Under the pieces are notes generated by a model, which saw only the letters and a program-made list of their open reading frames with translations, made no database searches and was not told where the DNA came from. This document shows, piece by piece, positions 9,202 to 17,980 of a stretch of DNA of 64,000 nucleotides (within the stretch, counting starts at the first letter, position 1; each line of letters starts with the position of its first letter). Origin of the DNA: Candidatus Kaistia colombiensis (GTDB lineage Bacteria > Pseudomonadota > Alphaproteobacteria > Rhizobiales > Kaistiaceae). The stretch is from positions 3,858,501 to 3,922,500 of the forward strand of contig CP119318.1 in NCBI GenBank assembly GCA_029203105.1. Reading direction: 5' to 3'. The position numbers and the translations under genes were made by a program.

Positions 9202-10104
9202 ATGTCTGCCGTGCTGCCCACCACCACACACGACCAGACCGAACGCGTCGTCGCCGGGATCTTGATCGCCCTGTGCGGGAACATCATGTTTGCCACCAGC
9301 GATGCGGTCGTGAAGTTGCTGACCGCGCGCTACTCCGTCTTCCAGATCATCGTCTTCCAGGCCGTTTTCGCGCTGATCCCGCTGACGGTAATGATCCTTC
9401 GGAAGGGCGGCTTTCGCGGGCTCTCCGTGCATCATCCGCGCCTCGTGCTGGCGCGCGCGGCGCTGGCCGGCACCGCCACCGTGTTCGGCTTCTACAGTTT
9501 CTCGCAGCTACCGCTGGCGGAAAGCTATTCGATCGCCTTCTGCACGCCGCTCTTCGTCACGCTGCTATCGATCCCGATCCTCGGCGAGAAGGTCGGGCTG
9601 CATCGCTGGGGCGCGGTACTGGTCGGCTTCATCGGCATCGTCGTCATGGTGCGCCCGGGCTTCGAGACCCTGCATGCCGGCCACGCCGCCGCGCTGGTCG
9701 GCGCGGGCCTTGGCGCGTTCACCGTGCTGGTGATGCGCCGCATCGCCCGCGAGGAAACCCATGCCGTGATGGTGCTGGCCGTCGTCGTCGGGCTGATCGC
9801 GGTCAGCCTGCCCGGCATGGTGCTGACCTTCCGCCTGCCGACTTTGCCGGACATGGCGCTGTTCGCCTGCACCGGCCTGCTGATGGGCAGCGCCCAGTTC
9901 TTCGTGGCGAGATCCCTGTCGCTGGCGCCCGCATCGGTCATCGCGCCGATGCAGTATTCGATGATCCTGTGGGCGATCCTCTATGGCGCGCTGCTGTTCG
10001 GCACCCAGGTCGACCCGATCATGGTGTTCGGCGCGGCGATCGTGATCGCCAGCGGCCTCTACATCATGCACCGCGAACGCCGCCGCGCCCGCCAGGGGCG
10101 GTAG
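9202..10104 (+). CDS. EamA/DMT-superfamily transporter
   Basis: 300 residues with about ten hydrophobic helices arranged as two EamA repeats, the drug/metabolite transporter fold. It begins MSAVLPTTTHDQ, with first helix VVAGILIALCGNIMFATSDAVVKLL. The ATG at 9202 has an upstream GGAG and matches family length; the longer open frame from 8332 is an antisense shadow of the epimerase. Inner-membrane exporter of unknown substrate. It is transcribed away from the epimerase gene, with a dispersed repeat behind it. Confidence 0.88.
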   Translation: MSAVLPTTTHDQTERVVAGILIALCGNIMFATSDAVVKLLTARYSVFQIIVFQAVFALIPLTVMILRKGGFRGLSVHHPRLVLARAALAGTATVFGFYSFSQLPLAESYSIAFCTPLFVTLLSIPILGEKVGLHRWGAVLVGFIGIVVMVRPGFETLHAGHAAALVGAGLGAFTVLVMRRIAREETHAVMVLAVVVGLIAVSLPGMVLTFRLPTLPDMALFACTGLLMGSAQFFVARSLSLAPASVIAPMQYSMILWAILYGALLFGTQVDPIMVFGAAIVIASGLYIMHRERRRARQGR

Positions 10105-10159
10105 AGGCAGAAGCAAGCCCCTCACCCTAATTTGGGATCGCACGGCCCTCAGCCAGGGA

Positions 10160-10275
10160 ACTCCGTCGCCCCGGCGGAGGCCGGGGCCCATAAGCTCCGG
10201 CCTAAGACGATTGTCCCAGCTCGATGGAGAGGGGCCGGTGTGTCTGGATCCCGGCCTACGCCGGGATGACGACCG
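10160..10275. repeat. Dispersed palindromic (REP-like) repeat, copy 1
   Basis: Two GC-rich hairpins: CCCCGGCGGAGGCCGGGG at about 10169, and a GGATCCCGG...CCGGGATGAC stem at 10247-10270. The second arm matches the arms of the element at 13872-13973, showing a dispersed family. It lies between the transporter and folD ends, where it may also terminate transcription. Confidence 0.65.
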
Positions 10276-10297
10276 AGGTTGGGACGTTCGGAAGAAC

Positions 10298-11248
10298 CTA
10301 AAACTTCGGCTCGGGCTTGCCGGCTGCGCGGCAGGCCGCCGTCAGCGTGTTGGCCATCAGCATGGCGATGGTCATCGGGCCAACGCCGCCGGGCACCGGC
10401 GTGATCGCGGATGCGACCGCCGCCGCCTCGGCATAGGCGACGTCGCCGACCAGGCGCGTCTTGCCCTCGCCGCGCTCCGGCGCCGGAATGCGGTTCATGC
10501 CGACGTCGATGACGACCGCGCCGGGCTTGATCCAGTCGCCGCGCACCATCTCGGGCCGACCGACCGCCGCGACAATGATGTCGGCATGGCGGGCGAGCGC
10601 CGGCAGGTCGCGGCTGCGCGAGTGGGCGACCGTCACCGTGCAGCTTTCCTGCAGCAGCAGTTGCGCCATCGGCTTGCCGACGATGTTGGAGCGGCCGATC
10701 ACCAGCGCATCCTTGCCGGCCAGGTTTTCGCCGAGCACGCGCTGGATCAGCAGCAGGCAGCCCGCCGGCGTGCAGGAGACCAGCGCGCGGTCGCGCTCGC
10801 CAATCGCCAGCCGGCCGACATTGATCGGATGGAAGCCGTCGACATCCTTGGCCGGGTCGATCGTCTCGATCACCTTCAGCGTGTCGATGTGATGGGGCAG
10901 CGGCAACTGGACCAGGATGCCGTGAATGGCAGGATCTCGGTTCAGCTGCTCGACGATATCAAGCACCTCGGCCTCGCTGGTCGAGAGCGGCAGCGTGTGC
11001 TGGACCGAATGGAGGCCAAGCTCGGTTGCCTTGCGCCCCTTGGCGCCGACATAGACCTGGCTGGCGGCATCGTCGCCGACCAGCACGACGGCGAGGCCCG
11101 GAGCCAGGCCGCCAGCGGCGATCAGGCGGCCGGTCTCGACCGCGACCTTCGCGGTGATCTCGGCGGCGACCGCCTTGCCGTCGATGACGGCGGCCAATCC
11201 CTTGCCGGCCGTTTTGGCCTCAGCGGAAGACGACTGTCCGTGTGTCAT
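10298..11248 (-). CDS. folD: Bifunctional methylenetetrahydrofolate dehydrogenase/cyclohydrolase
   Basis: 316 residues. The FolD core shows the YVGAKGRKATELG block with catalytic Lys, the QLPLPHHID loop, and GRSNIVGKPMAQLL of the NADP-binding domain. It interconverts 5,10-methylene- and 10-formyl-tetrahydrofolate in the cytoplasm. The N-terminus carries about 18 extra residues before AAVIDGKAVAA; the chosen ATG overlaps the end of purU by 29 bases, and no better start is visible. Pairing with purU, which consumes 10-formyl-THF, makes a one-carbon balance operon. Confidence 0.95.
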   Translation of the reverse strand: MTHGQSSSAEAKTAGKGLAAVIDGKAVAAEITAKVAVETGRLIAAGGLAPGLAVVLVGDDAASQVYVGAKGRKATELGLHSVQHTLPLSTSEAEVLDIVEQLNRDPAIHGILVQLPLPHHIDTLKVIETIDPAKDVDGFHPINVGRLAIGERDRALVSCTPAGCLLLIQRVLGENLAGKDALVIGRSNIVGKPMAQLLLQESCTVTVAHSRSRDLPALARHADIIVAAVGRPEMVRGDWIKPGAVVIDVGMNRIPAPERGEGKTRLVGDVAYAEAAAVASAITPVPGGVGPMTIAMLMANTLTAACRAAGKPEPKF

Positions 11249-12080
11249 TGAGAAGGACCCGATGCTCGATGTGGAACTTGACCGCGCGGGCCAGCACTGT
11301 GTTCTCGATATCGCGGCCGATGGCGATCATCGCCTCCGCCGACATGGCGTGATCGACGCGGCCGACATCCTGCTCGATGATCGGGCCCTCGTCGAGTTCG
11401 GCGGTGACGTAGTGCGCCGTCGCGCCGATCAGCTTGACGCCACGCTCATGCGCGCGGTGATAGGGCTTGGCGCCCTTGAAGCTGGGCAGGAACGAGTGGT
11501 GGATGTTGATGACGCGGCCGGCGAGACGGGCCGACATGTCGTCCGACAGCACCTGCATGTAGCGCGCGAGCACGACGAGGTCGATCTTCTGCTCGTCGAT
11601 CAGGGCGAGGATATCGCCCTCCTGCTCGGCCTTGGTGCGGCCGTCCATGGGAATGTAGTGATAGGGCAGCCCCTCGCCCTCGACCCGGCGGCGCATCGTC
11701 TCATGGTTGGAAACGACGGAGACGAGATCCATCGGGATCTGGCCGATCGAGTTGCGATAGAGCAGGTCGTTCAGGCAGTGCCCCATCTTCGAGACGAGGA
11801 TCATGACGCGCGGCTTGACCGCGAGGTCATGCAGCTTCCAGTCGAGATCATAAGCCGTCGCCACCGGCTCGAAGCCGCGTGAAAAGCTCTCGACCGAGGT
11901 GTCCTCGAGGCCGGAGAACGAGACGCGCATGAAGAAGCGGCCGCTGTCCGGATCGCCATATTGCGCGCTCTCGACGATGTTGCAGCCCTGCGAGGCGATG
12001 CAGTTCGCCACGGCCGCGACAATACCTCGACGGTCGCCGCACGACAGGGTGAGCACAAAACGCGCGGGATCGACTGACAT
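11220..12080 (-). CDS. purU: Formyltetrahydrofolate deformylase
   Basis: 286 residues: N-terminal ACT domain (FVLTLSCGDRRGIVAAVANCI) and C-terminal formyltransferase-fold hydrolase with NIHHSFLPSFKGAKPYHRA and the catalytic GATAHYVTAELDEGPII block, which holds the His and Asp of the N-H-D triad. It hydrolyses 10-formyl-THF to formate and THF. First gene of the purU-folD unit; the promoter should lie in the 174-base gap before the divergent FAH-family gene. Confidence 0.94.
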   Translation of the reverse strand: MSVDPARFVLTLSCGDRRGIVAAVANCIASQGCNIVESAQYGDPDSGRFFMRVSFSGLEDTSVESFSRGFEPVATAYDLDWKLHDLAVKPRVMILVSKMGHCLNDLLYRNSIGQIPMDLVSVVSNHETMRRRVEGEGLPYHYIPMDGRTKAEQEGDILALIDEQKIDLVVLARYMQVLSDDMSARLAGRVINIHHSFLPSFKGAKPYHRAHERGVKLIGATAHYVTAELDEGPIIEQDVGRVDHAMSAEAMIAIGRDIENTVLARAVKFHIEHRVLLNDTRTVVFR

Positions 12081-12254
12081 GGTCTACTGGCCTCATCTGA
12101 ATGCGGCGGAGCCGGGCTCCGCAGGCGGGCAGCACTAACGTCCGCATCGCCCCGCCGCAACTGACAACTGCGTCGCACGAGGGAAATCCGCGAAACGCTT
12201 GCGTGGCCTCGCGGGCTCGGGACACAGTGCATGCCTCGCATGCAGGAAATCGCC

Positions 12255-12947
12255 ATGACCGAACCGAACTACGTCGTTGCCCCGCCGCCGAGCGTTTCCG
12301 TCGGGATTCGCGATTCGACGGCCCGCTTCCCGGTGCACCGGGTCTATTGCGTCGGCCGCAACTATGTCGCGCATGCGCGCGAGATGGGGCATGACGGCCG
12401 CGAGCCGCCGTTCTTCTTCCAGAAAAATCCCGACGACCTCGTCGAGGCAGGCGCGCCGGCCCCCTATCCGCCCCAGACCGCCGACCTGCATCACGAGGTC
12501 GAGCTGGTGGTGGCACTGGCCGAGGGCGGCAGCAACATCGCGGCGGCGGACGCGCTCGCCCATGTCTACGGCTATGCGGTCGGCCTCGACCTGACCCGCC
12601 GCGACGTGCAGGCGGAAGCCAAGAAGGCCGCCCGCCCCTGGGCGACCGCCAAGGCCTTCGCGTCCTCGGCGCCGATCGGCGCCATCGTGCCCTCGGCCGC
12701 CATCGGGCACCCGAAATCCGGCCGGCTGACCGCGCATGTCAACGGCGCGCTTCGCCAGGAAGGCGACATCGCCGACATGATCTGGTCGGTGCCCGAGATC
12801 ATCGCGCATCTGTCGCGCTGGTTCGTGCTGGCGCCGGGCGACCTGATCTTCACCGGCACGCCGGCCGGTGTCGGCGAGTTGAAGCGCGGCGATGTCGTCG
12901 TCGGCGCGATCGACGGCCTCGGCGAGCTGGAAGTCGCGATCGTCTGA
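12255..12947 (+). CDS. Fumarylacetoacetate hydrolase family protein
   Basis: 230 residues of the FAH fold: YCVGRNYVAHAREMG near the N-terminus, KNPDDLV, the metal-binding Glu pair in HHEVELVV, GYAVGLDLTRRDVQ, and GDLIFTGTPAGVGELKRGD at the C-terminus. Members hydrolyse or decarboxylate beta-diketo acids with a divalent metal, such as fumarylpyruvate or acylpyruvate; exact substrate unknown. The ATG at 12255 is preferred over an in-frame ATG at 12231 because AGGAAA lies 6-7 bases before it. Divergent from purU. Confidence 0.9.
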   Translation: MTEPNYVVAPPPSVSVGIRDSTARFPVHRVYCVGRNYVAHAREMGHDGREPPFFFQKNPDDLVEAGAPAPYPPQTADLHHEVELVVALAEGGSNIAAADALAHVYGYAVGLDLTRRDVQAEAKKAARPWATAKAFASSAPIGAIVPSAAIGHPKSGRLTAHVNGALRQEGDIADMIWSVPEIIAHLSRWFVLAPGDLIFTGTPAGVGELKRGDVVVGAIDGLGELEVAIV

Positions 12948-13046
12948 GGCGGGCGGGCTCAACGGTTTTGAAACATGCGGGACGGCATGATAGGCCCGTC
13001 AATCAGGCATTGCGGTCGCGACCCTCGTCGCGACCGGGAGGAACGC

Positions 13047-13829
13047 ATGGCGATCGAACCGGTGCGGCATGGGGCGATCGCCTTCATCGCCAGCCCAACA
13101 GCGGACGCGACCGACGCGCAGGCGCGGCTATCAAGGCGCTATGACGGCGTCGACCCGGAGGCCGCGGATATCATCGTCGCCCTCGGCGGCGACGGCTTCA
13201 TGCTGCAGACGCTGCACCGCTTCATGAATTCGGGCAAGCCGATCTACGGCATGAACCGCGGTTCGGTCGGCTTCCTGATGAACGAGTTTCGCGAAGACCA
13301 GCTGCGCGAGCGCATCGCCGCTGCCGTGCCGTCGGAACTGCACCCGCTGCGGATGGATGCGCAGGACGCCAGCGGCAACGAGCACCGCGCCTTTGCCATC
13401 AACGAAGTGTCGCTGTTCCGCCAGTCCTATCAGACGGCGAAGCTGCGCATCTCGATCGACCACCAGGTCCGGCTCGAGGAGCTGATCGGCGACGGCGTGC
13501 TGGTTTCGACGCCGGCCGGGTCGACGGCCTATAACCTCTCCGCGCACGGAGCGATCCTGCCGATCCACGCGCCGCTGCTGGCGCTGACGCCGATCAGCGC
13601 CTTCCGGCCCCGCCATTGGCGCGGCGCGCTGATCCCCGATCGCGTCACGGTGTCGATCGAGGTGCTGGAGCCGGAAAAGCGGCCGGTCAACGCGGTCGCC
13701 GACCACACCGAGATCAAGTCCGTCCTGAAGATCGCCATCAAGCAGGACCGGCGCGCCAAGAGCCTGATCCTGTTCGACCCCGGCCATAGCTGGGACGACC
13801 GCATCCTGGCCGAGCAGTTCCGGTATTAA
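13047..13829 (+). CDS. nadK: NAD kinase
   Basis: 260 residues. The NAD kinase signature GGDGFMLQTLH (about residue 51), GMNRGSVGFLMNE and STPAGSTAYNLSAHGAILP are all present. It makes NADP from NAD in the cytoplasm. The start at 13047 is set by a strong GGGAGGAA site 4 bases upstream; the frame extends to 12975 without family-like sequence. Stands alone, 99 bases after the FAH-family gene and in the same direction. Confidence 0.95.
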   Translation: MAIEPVRHGAIAFIASPTADATDAQARLSRRYDGVDPEAADIIVALGGDGFMLQTLHRFMNSGKPIYGMNRGSVGFLMNEFREDQLRERIAAAVPSELHPLRMDAQDASGNEHRAFAINEVSLFRQSYQTAKLRISIDHQVRLEELIGDGVLVSTPAGSTAYNLSAHGAILPIHAPLLALTPISAFRPRHWRGALIPDRVTVSIEVLEPEKRPVNAVADHTEIKSVLKIAIKQDRRAKSLILFDPGHSWDDRILAEQFRY

Positions 13830-13871
13830 GGCTGGGGCAGCCCAACATCTAGGGCCTGCCCCACCCTCGCC

Positions 13872-13973
13872 GTCATCCCGGGCGAAGACCCGGGATCCAT
13901 GCAGCCGAGCAGTCGGGAGATTATTCCGGCCAAGGCTTCGGCTGAATGGATCCCTGCTTTCGCAGGGATGACG
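13872..13973. repeat. Dispersed palindromic (REP-like) repeat, copy 2
   Basis: A pair of facing hairpins: GTCATCCCGGGCGAAGACCC with GGGATCCATG on the left, and TGGATCCCTGCTTTCGCAGG with GATGAC on the right (13947-13973). The outer ends GTCATCCC/GGGATGAC mirror each other, so the whole unit is a composite palindrome. Related to the element at 10160-10275. It separates convergent nadK and the nitroreductase gene. Confidence 0.75.
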
Positions 13974-13985
13974 GAGCTTTGGCGG

Positions 13986-14564
13986 TCAGACTGCGACCGG
14001 CGCCCATTCGCTGACGATGTCGGCGAGCGACGGGCGCGGACGCTCGAACGGCTCGGTATTCGGCGTCCCGACATAGACGAGGCCGACCAGCCGCTCCGTT
14101 TCCGTCAGGCCGAGAACGCGGCGCGCCTCGGCGTCATAGGTGACCCATTCGGTCAGCCACTGGGTGGCGAAGCCCATCGCATTGGCGGCGACGATCAGGT
14201 TCATCGCCGCGGCGCCCGCCGACATCAACTGCTCCCATTCCGGAATCTTGACATGCGGCGCCGCGCGGCTGACGACCGCTACGACCAGCGGCGAGCGCAG
14301 GAAGCGGTTCTTCTCGTGCGCCAGCGCCTTGTCGTCGATGTCGGGGCGGTTCTTCAGCAGCACCGCCGCCGTCGCTTCGCCCGCCTCGGCGCGCGCATCG
14401 CCCCGGAACAGGACGAAGCGCCAGGGCGCCAGTTTGCCGTGATCCGGCACCCGGCTTGCGATCGTCAGGAGTTCGGTCAGTTGCTCCGGCGTCGGGCCGG
14501 GCTCTACGAGGTTCATCGACGGGAACGAGCGTCGTGTCTTCAGAAGCGAAATTGTATCGGTCAT
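13986..14564 (-). CDS. Nitroreductase family protein (YdjA-like)
   Basis: 192 residues starting MTDTISLLKTRRSFP. The N-terminal RRS block and the APWRFVLFRGDAR segment mark the FMN-binding nitroreductase fold; the central AGAAAMNLIVAANAMGFATQWL and the LGLTETERLVGLVYVGTP region are typical of the YdjA group. Probably a soluble NAD(P)H oxidoreductase of unknown physiological substrate. The ATG at 14564 is family-conserved; the open frame upstream to 14747 is unlike the family. Convergent with nadK. Confidence 0.87.
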   Translation of the reverse strand: MTDTISLLKTRRSFPSMNLVEPGPTPEQLTELLTIASRVPDHGKLAPWRFVLFRGDARAEAGEATAAVLLKNRPDIDDKALAHEKNRFLRSPLVVAVVSRAAPHVKIPEWEQLMSAGAAAMNLIVAANAMGFATQWLTEWVTYDAEARRVLGLTETERLVGLVYVGTPNTEPFERPRPSLADIVSEWAPVAV

Positions 14565-14802
14565 GGGAATCCGGAAGCAGGGAGGTGAGGAACTGGCGGG
14601 CGGCTTGCCGCAGGGCAACGCGCATCTGGCTGCCTGCAGAGATCGGACGAATCCGTACCCATTACAACCCCCCGCCCGCCGCCACCCGCCCGGTCGTTGT
14701 CGCGGTTCAGGCGCGGTCAGCCCCTGCCAGGGTCTTGAAATCGCCATGCTGATCGGGCTCTAACGGACAACTGGCACGATCGTTCGGGACTGGGATCTGG
14801 AT

Positions 14803-15822
14803 TTGCGCGTGAACGCTTCAAACTGGTTGCTGCGGCCGGCCCGAATGGCGGGAAGCGCCACCTTGCTCGCCCTCGCGCTCTCCGCGTCGCCCGCCTGGGC
14901 ACAGGACGCGCCGCCGATTCCGCCGGCCGACATTCCCGATGGCGCGGCGCCCGCCGATCCGCTGTCGCTGGCACCGCTCCTGCCGGACAAGGTCGATCCG
15001 GCCGTGCTGCTGAAAACCGGCAAGACCGACATGTCGAGCCCGAGGCAGACCGAGAGCCGTCCGCAGCCGGGATTGATGCTCGAGGCCAAGCTGGTGGATG
15101 GCGGCCCGACCCTTCCAAAGGGCGTCGTCTGGCGCGTCTTCTCGAAAAAGCCCGGCAAGGACGGCAAGCTGCCGCTCGTCCGCGAGGTCGAGGGCGGCGC
15201 GGTCAACCTGCCGCTGAAGCCAGGCGACTATGTCGTCCACGCCGCCTATGGCCGCGCCGGCGCGATGAAGCCGATCAGCGTCGCGGGCGGCGACGAATAC
15301 GAGACCCTCGTGCTCAACGCCGGCGGGCTGAAGCTCGACGCGCTGGTCGGCAAGGATCTCGCGCCCCTCCCCAATCTGGTCAAGTTCGACATTTTCCCGG
15401 GCGATGGCGCTTCCGGCGAGGATCGCTCGCCGCTCGTGCCGGCGCTGCGCGACGATCAGATCGTCCGCCTGAATGCCGGCACCTATCACATCGTCAGCCG
15501 CTATGGCGACGCCAACGCCATCGCGCGCGCCGACATCGTCGTCGAGGCGGGCAAGCTGACCGAAGTGCGGATGTTCCATCAAGCCGCGCGGATCACGCTG
15601 AAGCTGGTTTCGGAGAGCGGCGGCGAGGCCCTCGCCAACACATCCTGGAGCGTGATGACGCCGGCCGGCGAAACGGTGTTCGACAGCGCCGGCGCCTTTC
15701 CGGACGTAGTACTGGCAATTGGCGACTACACCGCCATCGCCAAGCACGACAACCAGATCCATGAGCGCAACTTCAAGGTCGAGCCCGGACTCAACCGCGA
15801 AATCGAGGTTCTGGCGAAATAG
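14803..15822 (+). CDS. Periplasmic protein of unknown function with three tandem beta-rich repeats
   Basis: 339 residues from a TTG at 14803 (a GTG two codons later is an alternative). A signal peptide ends near ASPAWAQD (residue 34), then a Pro-rich linker. Residues about 108-178, 193-263 and 282-338 look like three copies of one unit, each with an aromatic-x-[VI] start, a central GDYVVHAAYG / GTYHIVSRYG / GDYTAIAKHD strand pair and a late acidic-Gly turn. This resembles small beta-sandwich repeats of the carboxypeptidase-regulatory type (inference). No catalytic motif seen. Not assigned to a pathway; neighbours give no clue. Confidence 0.75.
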   Translation: MRVNASNWLLRPARMAGSATLLALALSASPAWAQDAPPIPPADIPDGAAPADPLSLAPLLPDKVDPAVLLKTGKTDMSSPRQTESRPQPGLMLEAKLVDGGPTLPKGVVWRVFSKKPGKDGKLPLVREVEGGAVNLPLKPGDYVVHAAYGRAGAMKPISVAGGDEYETLVLNAGGLKLDALVGKDLAPLPNLVKFDIFPGDGASGEDRSPLVPALRDDQIVRLNAGTYHIVSRYGDANAIARADIVVEAGKLTEVRMFHQAARITLKLVSESGGEALANTSWSVMTPAGETVFDSAGAFPDVVLAIGDYTAIAKHDNQIHERNFKVEPGLNREIEVLAK

Positions 15823-15844
15823 CTGGCACGGCCCGATCCGCGCC

Positions 15845-15894
15845 CGGGGCCGACGCCCCGCGCCTTGCCTTGCCGGGACCGGGCTTCCGGCAAG
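15845..15894 (+). terminator. Candidate terminator hairpins
   Basis: Two consecutive GC-rich stem-loops 22 bases after the stop: CGGGGC-CGAC-GCCCCG (15845-15860) and CTTGCCGG with a 10-base loop and CCGGCAAG (15869-15894). There is no T-run, so intrinsic termination would be weak. Confidence 0.5.
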
Positions 15895-16563
15895 CGACGG
15901 AACGGAGACTACGCCTTTCGACTTAGGCGACGACCGCCAGCTACACCGTTCTACTTGCATTGGCCCTTCGCATCCGCTTCGCAGCCGAGAAAGGCGATCA
16001 CGGCGACTTCGCGCCGGAACGCCATTTCCCCGGACATTGCAGCCCCGGCAAGCCCATGAACCGCCGTCATTTCCCAGTCCGGACATAAAGAAACCCATAG
16101 ATTTCGCGCGTACATCGCGCACTCTCACAACTGCGTTACACTTGGCTGCGCCCGGATGGATTTGGCCCGCTCCATTCATCCCATGAATTCCCGCGGCTGA
16201 ATGAAGCGAATATTAACCATAGTCGGTCGCGTCACATTTTCGCCATTCAAAAGCGAAATCCGAAACAATCCACAGATATTTTAAGCCGCAATCGCCCCGA
16301 CGCGCATAGAAATTCCGGCCATATGGCGCAGTCCACTCGCCCCGCGGCCACGCCAACACATCAGCGTTTCGATTTATACCTTTGATAATCTCGATGATTA
16401 GGCGAACTTCCAATCGGATACTTTGCCAAGGATACTTGCTCAATCCCCTTCAATACAAATTCGGAATGCCCTAATTTCACGATCTGGAGGACGGAGCTCT
16501 GGCAGGGGACTTCGCGCTCCCAACGCCTTTTGTATTTTGTATTTCAGGCAAGGGGTTCACATC
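15895..16563. promoter_or_regulatory. Long AT-richer leader before the secreted-protein cluster
   Basis: About 670 bases without a well-supported gene. From 16190 to 16480 the base composition drops well below the surrounding GC content, and an inverted pair ATTTTCGC ... GCGAAAT is seen near 16236-16260. It likely holds the promoter of the gene starting at 16564. A 76-codon minus-strand frame at 16213-16443 has no ribosome site or recognisable family and is not called. Confidence 0.4.
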
Positions 16564-17505
16564 ATGTTTCGGCGAACGAATTCGCCTGCTCAATTCATTG
16601 GGCAGGCATCGCGGTTTATTGCCCTCGCGGCTGTTCTAGTGATGGTTGCCCCGTCCCTCACCTATGCGGGGTCACGCGGCGGCGGTGGCGGCCACAGCAG
16701 ATCCTCCCCCACAAGCAACACCAGCGACTCGGGCAATACGGGCGCCTCGAGCACGACAACCAGTAGCGGCGGCGCGCAGACATCCCAGTCGGAAGGCGGC
16801 TCTGCTACCAGTGCCGGGGCCGGCACCAGCGCCACCGCCGGCGTATCCAATGAAGGCGGCACGATGCAGGCCTGGTCCTCCGCGACCGGTGCCGCCGGCG
16901 CCTCGGCGACGACCCCGACGGACAAGACTGAAGCCACGGCCGGCACGACCGTGACCGCGGTTGCGACGGCGGGTGAAACGCCGACGGCCACCACCTCGGC
17001 CGGCAACGAGACCAGCGCGACCGCCGTCGGCGGCAAGAATCCCACCACCACGGCAACCGGCGGCACCGTCGTCACCCGCAAACTGCGCGGCGGTGGCTCG
17101 GAGTCGATCGCCTACACGGAATCCGGCACCTATTCGATCGCGATCTCCAACCGGAACAGTGCGACGGCGATGTCGAGCACCTTCGCCGCAGGCAGCGCCT
17201 TCACCGCCAAGGATGTCTATTCGGCGGCCAGAAGCGCGGCCACCGCCTTCGCCCAGGCGACCAGAACCGGCGCCACGGCCTGGGCCAAGGCAACCGCATC
17301 CGCGACGGGCAGGACACCGTTCGGCGTCTCCAGCGCGAACAGCCGCTCCTATGCCAGCGCCAACTTCAATGGCGGCACGACCGGCGTGAACTTCGGCGCC
17401 CTGCAGAAGGTTCGGATCGCCAGCATCAACGGAACCAATGGCGTCGCCAACTGCATGTGGAGCCAGCAGCAGAAGACCCTCTACTGCCAGCCCTTCCGCC
17501 GCTAG
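16564..17505 (+). CDS. Secreted Ser/Thr/Ala/Gly-rich low-complexity protein, first of a cluster of four
   Basis: 313 residues. Signal peptide to about residue 36 (LAAVLVMVAPSLTYAG), then RGGGGGHS and about 200 residues made mostly of Ser, Thr, Ala and Gly. The C-terminus is different: it ends NCMWSQQQKTLYCQPFRR, a 12-residue segment bounded by Cys297 and Cys308. No known domain recognised. It heads four same-strand genes for exported low-complexity proteins. A surface or matrix role is plausible given composition but is only inference. The ATG at 16564 precedes the signal peptide. Confidence 0.75.
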   Translation: MFRRTNSPAQFIGQASRFIALAAVLVMVAPSLTYAGSRGGGGGHSRSSPTSNTSDSGNTGASSTTTSSGGAQTSQSEGGSATSAGAGTSATAGVSNEGGTMQAWSSATGAAGASATTPTDKTEATAGTTVTAVATAGETPTATTSAGNETSATAVGGKNPTTTATGGTVVTRKLRGGGSESIAYTESGTYSIAISNRNSATAMSSTFAAGSAFTAKDVYSAARSAATAFAQATRTGATAWAKATASATGRTPFGVSSANSRSYASANFNGGTTGVNFGALQKVRIASINGTNGVANCMWSQQQKTLYCQPFRR

Positions 17506-17540
17506 TCCGGCCACGCGCAGAGCTAGAGAGGAACATCATC

Positions 17541-17873
17541 ATGAGCATCATCCATCTTCGACGCTCAACCTCGCTGCTTCCCATCAGCCTTGCCGCCGGC
17601 CTCCTGGCCGTCGGCGTGGCCAGCGCCAGCAACAGCGGGGCACGGAACGATCCGCTTCTGCTGAAGCAGATGGAAGCACAGCCTCCGGCGGCCGGGACGG
17701 CAACGCAGCAGAGCAGCGCCTCAGCCTGGTCCGAGAGCAACGGCGATCACGGCATGACGGTCACCACGAGCCGTTCCGGCGACAGCACAAGCTGCATGGT
17801 CGTCGAGTGGAAGCGAGAGAATGGCAGCATCAAGAAATGGCAATATCGCTGCGATGCCGCCACGCAGCCTTGA
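17541..17873 (+). CDS. Small secreted protein with Cys-bounded C-terminal segment
   Basis: 110 residues: signal peptide to about residue 30 (SLAAGLLAVGVASA), a polar middle, and a C-terminal segment from Cys85 to Cys104 containing KKWQYRC. The last part resembles the tails of the genes before and after it in the order Cys, basic/aromatic stretch, Lys, aromatic, Tyr, Cys. GAGAGGAAC lies 7-8 bases before the ATG. Starts 35 bases after the previous stop, so probably cotranscribed. Function unknown. Confidence 0.72.
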   Translation: MSIIHLRRSTSLLPISLAAGLLAVGVASASNSGARNDPLLLKQMEAQPPAAGTATQQSSASAWSESNGDHGMTVTTSRSGDSTSCMVVEWKRENGSIKKWQYRCDAATQP

Positions 17874-17980
17874 GCTGCCCCGATCGAGGCCGAACCGGCC
17901 CGGCAAATAAGATGAAGTACACATGTTCATCCAATTTCATTGCCGTTCCTTCGGCAGGAACGATTAGAGGAGTTTTGTTC

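Noticed and set aside
16213..16443. 76-codon minus-strand frame in the AT-richer leader of the secreted cluster
   Set aside because: No ribosome site, no signal peptide or known family, and it lies in the expected promoter region.
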